Assembly (NCBI RefSeq): GCF_027887165.1
Contig: NC_077228.1
Span: forward strand, 184,847,643-184,911,642
From: Monodelphis domestica
Taxonomy: Eukaryota > Chordata > Mammalia > Didelphimorphia > Didelphidae
Reading direction: 5' to 3'
DNA: 64,000 bases
A program made the translations under genes and the position numbers. A model generated the notes under the pieces. That model saw only the letters and a list, made by a program, of their open reading frames with translations. It was not told the DNA's origin and searched no databases. Below are positions 60,473 to 64,000 of the stretch, one piece after another. Each line of letters starts with the position of its first letter. Within the stretch, counting starts at the first letter, position 1.

Positions 60473-63400
60473 GAATTATTTAGATATTAATTTTTAATCT
60501 TACATTTCAAAGGAATATACCTTCTTCAGTGTGATACATAACACCTATACAAAAATTGACCATGTATTAGTGTGTAAAAACCTTGCAAGCAAATATAGAA
60601 AATCCTTTTAGATCATAATGCAATAAAAATTACAATCAATAAAAGGCCCTTGAAAGAAAAATTAAAAATTGATTTGAAACTAATTCTAAAAAAAACAGTG
60701 AGTCAAAGGAAGAAATCATAGAAATTATCAATAATTTCATTAAAGGGAATGACGACAATGAGACAACATTCCAAAATTTATAAGATGTGGCCAAAGCATT
60801 ACTTAGGGAAAATTTTATATTACTAAATGCTTATATCAATAAAATAGAGGAAAAGCAGATCAATGAAATGGGAATACAATTTTTAAAATTAAAAAAATGT
60901 AATTCCTAAATAAAGACCAAGTTGGTAATACTTAAAATCAAAGGCAAAATTAAGAAAATTGAAAGTAATAAAACCATAGAACTAACAATAGAAGTTGATT
61001 TTATGAAAAAACATTAAAAGGATAGAGCATTGGTTAAGTTGATTTAAAGAAGAAGAAAATCAAATTACCAGTATCAAAAATGAAAAGGGTGAATTAATCA
61101 CCAATGAAGAGGAAATTTAAGCAATCATTAAAAGCTACTTTGCCCAATTACATGATAATAAATATGACAATTGTTTATAAAAACATAAATTGCCTAAATT
61201 AATAAGTGAGACAATAGAATACATAAATAACCCCATTTTAGAAAAATAAATTGAACAAGCCATCAATGAACTCCCTACGAAAAAAAATCTCCCAGGCCAA
61301 ATAAATTCACAAGTAAAGAACAATTAATTCCAATACTGTATAAACTATCTTGGAAAATTGGCTAAGAAGGAGTCCTACTAAATTTCTTTTATGACACAAA
61401 TATTGAGCTGGTATCTAAGGCAGGAAGAGCAAAAACAGAGAAAAAATTAGGGGCCAATTTCCTTAATGAATATAGATGCAAAAATGTGAAATAAAATACT
61501 TCTAAGGGGACTCACAAGGATCATTCACTATGACCAGGCAGAATTCATACCAGGAACGTAGGGCTGATTTAATATTAGGAAAACTGTGAGAATAATTGGT
61601 CATATCAATAACAATCAACAACAATAAAAATCACATTATTACCTCAATAGATGCAGAAAAAAATTTTGACAAAATACAACATATATTCCTATTTTTAAAA
61701 ATTAGTGAGCATAGAAATAAATGGAGCTTTCTTTAAAGTAATAAGTAGTATCTATCTAAAACCATCAGCAAATATTATCTGTAATGGAGATAAGCGAGAA
61801 GCCTTCCCAATAAGATTAGCAATGAAACAAAGATGTCCATTATCATCACTATTATTTAATATTGTACTATATACTAACTTTAGCAATAAGAGGAGAAAAA
61901 AATGAAAGAAAAAAATGAAAGTGTGAAAGAAATCACACTTTGCAGATGATATGATGGTATATTCAGAGAATCCTAGAGAATCAACAAAAAAATCTAGCTG
62001 AAATAAAATAAATTTAACAAAGTTGCAGGATACCAAATAAATCCACATAAATGATTATCATTTCTACATATTATCAATGAAGACCAGCAACAAGAAATAG
62101 AAAGTGAAATTCCACTTGAACCGACTCCAGACAATATAAAATACTTGGGAAGCTACTCGCCAATACAAACATAGGAATTATATGAGCACAATTACAAAAC
62201 ACTTTTCAAACAAATAATGTCAGATCTAACTATCAGGAAAATGTGAATTGTTCTTGGGTAGACTGAGCTACTATGATAAAAATGACAATTCAACCTAAGT
62301 AGCTTTATTTATTCAGTCCCATACCAATCAAAACTACCCAAAAATTATTTTATAGAACTAGAAAAAATATACAAAATTAATCTGAAAGAACAAAAGGTCA
62401 AGAATCTCAATGAAATTAATGGGGGGGTGAGGGGTGTCGGAATGTGAAGGAAGGAGACCATGCAGTAGAAGATATCAAACTATACTATAAAGTAGTAATA
62501 ATCAAAACAATCTGGTACTGGCTAAGAAATAGAATGATGGATCAACAGGATAGACTGGCAACACAATATACATGAGCAAATTACCATAACAATTTAGAAT
62601 TTGATAAACGCAAAGATCTCAGTTTTTAGGACAAGAACTCAGTATCAAAAACTGTTGGGAAAACTGGAAACAGTATGGCAGAAATGAGATAAAGGCCTAT
62701 ATCTCATACTCTATACCAAGATAAGGTTAAAATAGGTGTGTGATTTTGACATAAAGAATAATATCATAAGCAAATTAGGGGAGCATGGAATAGTTTACCT
62801 GTCAGATCTAAGGATATGGGAAGAATTCATGACCAAACAAGACATAAAATAAATAATTTTGATTATGTTAAATTAAAAAGATTTTGTACTATAAACAAAA
62901 CCAATGTAACCAAGATTAGAAGGAAACTGCAAACTGGGGAAATTTTTATAGCAAATTTCTCGGATAAAGACATCATATCTCAAATATATGTATATATAGA
63001 GAGAACTGAATTAAATTTATAAGAATATAAGTCATTCCTCAATTGACCAATGGTCAAATGATATAGTTTTCAGATGAAGAAATCAAAGCTATAGTCATAA
63101 GAAATAATGTCCTTAATCACTATTGATTAGAGAAATGTAAAGTTAAGCAAATCTGAGATACTATCTCATTTGACTCATTTGACAATAAAGGAAAGTAATG
63201 AATATTGGAGGAGATTTGGCAAAATTAGGATACTCATGCATTTTTGGTCTAGTTGTGAACTGATCCAACCATTCCAGAGGAAATTTATAACTATTTAAAG
63301 GGCTATAAAACTGTGCATACCCTTTGATCTAGTAATACCACTACTAGGTCCACATCCCAAAGAGAACAAAGATAGGGAGAAAGGACCTACTTATACAAAG

Positions 63401-63546
63401 ATATTTAAAGCTGCTCTTTTTGTGGTGGAAAAGAATTAGAAATTGAGGATATATCCATCAATTGCGGAATAGCTGAACAAACTGTGGCATATGGTTGTGA
63501 TGGGATACTATTATACCATAAGAAATGATGAGCAGGACTTCCGGTT

Positions 63547-63557
63547 AAGATGGCGGC
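63547..63557 (+). promoter_or_regulatory. YY1-type motif AAGATGGCGGC in the L1 5' UTR
   Basis: This is a perfect match to the strong YY1 site, 12 nt from the element's apparent first base. In human L1 a YY1 site at about +13 to +21 sets the transcription start. The position agrees; function is inferred. Confidence 0.65.
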
Positions 63558-63798
63558 TTAGAGAAAGCTAAAGTTCAGATCTCCGGAAAACCCTTCCCGA
63601 CCGATCTCAAACTATAAGCTCCTAAGGCGCCGAAATTCAAAACAATCAACAGCAATGACCCTGGGAACCCTCCTCCTGGACCTGGACCCGGTTCAAAAGG
63701 TAAGGCTCCCCTCAAAAGCCAGAACCCGAGATCACTCGGACCTCAGGGGTAGGAGCGCAGAGTCCAAGGCTCCGGGAAGCCACAGCCCGGCCCGGCTC

Positions 63799-63970
63799 AG
63801 AGAGCAGGGTCCTCGGAACAACAACCCGAAGGGCCTTCTATCCGAGTCCCAGTGAAAGTCACTGCCTGGGGCTCCCGCTGCAGAGAGCAGGGTCGAAACA
63901 ACAGCAACCCTCAGGGCGGGCAAGACAGCCTCATGGGCTGGATCCTGCTATCCAAGTCTCAGTGAAAGTC
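63799..63970 (+). repeat. imperfect duplication inside the L1 5' UTR
   Basis: AGAGAGCAGGGTC occurs at 63799-63811 and 63882-63894. CTATCCGAGTCCCAGTGAAAGTC-like text occurs at 63838-63860 and 63948-63970. The spacings (83 and 110 nt) differ, so the copies have diverged by indels. Monomer-like repeats are known in some L1 5' UTRs. Confidence 0.75.
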
Positions 63971-64000
63971 CCTGCCCTCGGAGCTTGGGGAAGCTGCAGC

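Larger units (their letters stand above)
59690..63530 (+). pseudogene. L1 ORF2 (endonuclease and reverse transcriptase), heavily mutated
   Basis: Landmarks in order are: VNVNGVNSLTK and CCLQEMHL of the endonuclease N-terminus (about 59695-59810), SIDAEKNFDKIQH of RT (about 61650), SSLLFNIVL (about 61840), the catalytic FADDMMVYSE (about 61937), and C-terminal KLWHMVVMGYYY-like text (63470-63520). The frame is broken by many stops and shifts and by the insert at 60246-60472. It is a non-functional fossil. Confidence 0.85.
55740..63534 (+). mobile_element. old, nearly full-length L1 (subfamily C) carrying three later insertions
   Basis: L1 text before 56014 (end of ORF1 region, ATATGGAAGCTGATACTTGT) resumes at 59229 (ATTAGAGCAATTAGAAGTATA), continues through the inter-ORF segment and a decayed ORF2, and ends within the 3' part of ORF2 at about 63534. 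The 3' end is cut by another L1. Its 5' end is not defined. It is antisense to PCTP. Confidence 0.8.
63535..64000 (+). mobile_element. 5' UTR of a young L1 (continues beyond the window)
   Basis: At 63535 the old L1 text breaks off and a CpG-rich sequence begins GACTTCCGGTTAAGATGGCGGC. A start with a YY1-like motif and high CpG is how L1 5' UTRs look in other mammals. It holds imperfect internal duplications. The 67-codon frame at 63655-63855 is not ORF1. I infer L1 identity from this layout and from insertion in a sense L1. ORF1 should follow past 64000. Confidence 0.7.

Noticed and set aside
63655..63855. 67-codon frame as L1 ORF1
   Set aside because: It starts within the 5' UTR repeats and lacks coiled-coil or RRM residues; L1 ORF1 is expected further downstream.

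Overview
This is a mammalian, almost certainly marsupial, nuclear window. It is AT-rich with short exons in long introns. It is packed with marsupial-type repeats: tRNA-headed CORE-SINEs of the WSINE1 kind, Mar1-type SINEs with a BovB-like 3' tail, L1 3' ends in several subfamilies, L2/CR1 relics and ERV LTRs. No bacterial, phage or CRISPR feature is present. The species cannot be fixed from the sequence alone.

The one protein gene I can support lies on the minus strand: PCTP (phosphatidylcholine transfer protein, STARD2). Exons 2 to 6 are at 32766-32883, 22795-22874, 21266-21437, 16404-16471 and 11907-11972. Together they encode 167 residues that match human PCTP residues 48-214 without an indel, with correct splice sites and phases and a stop codon. 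A repeat-free tract of about 1.2 kb follows the stop and ends in an AATAAA at 10696-10691 (minus strand), so it is probably the 3' UTR. Exon 1 and the promoter were not found and presumably lie beyond position 64000. Everything above 32884 is then intron 1, and everything below about 10.67 kb is downstream intergenic DNA.

Layout: 1-10.6 kb, intergenic, with dense Mar1/MIR-like SINEs and one clean 5'-truncated L1 (2490-4052). 10.7-16.5 kb, 3' UTR, exon 6, intron 5 and exon 5; intron 5 holds an L1 nested in a SINE, and a (TG)n tract starts 16 nt past the exon 5 donor. 16.5-22.9 kb, introns 4 and 3 with exons 4 and 3. 22.9-32.8 kb, intron 2, with an L2 relic, an L1 split by a solo LTR and a SINE split by a 1 kb LTR. 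32.9-64 kb, intron 1, with SINEs, LTRs, a 2 kb L1, a 206 bp (GAAG)n tract, and an old L1 (about 55.74-63.53 kb) into which a younger RTE-like retrotransposon, a short LTR-like element and the 5' end of a young L1 have inserted.

The most useful points for a reader are the PCTP exon set, the TG repeat beside the exon 5 donor, three copies of a 10-mer in the presumed 3' UTR, the nearly intact RTE-like element with a C-terminal C2H2 finger, the young L1 5' UTR with a YY1-type motif facing away from PCTP, and several nested insertions with readable target-site duplications. I found no convincing new multi-gene system.
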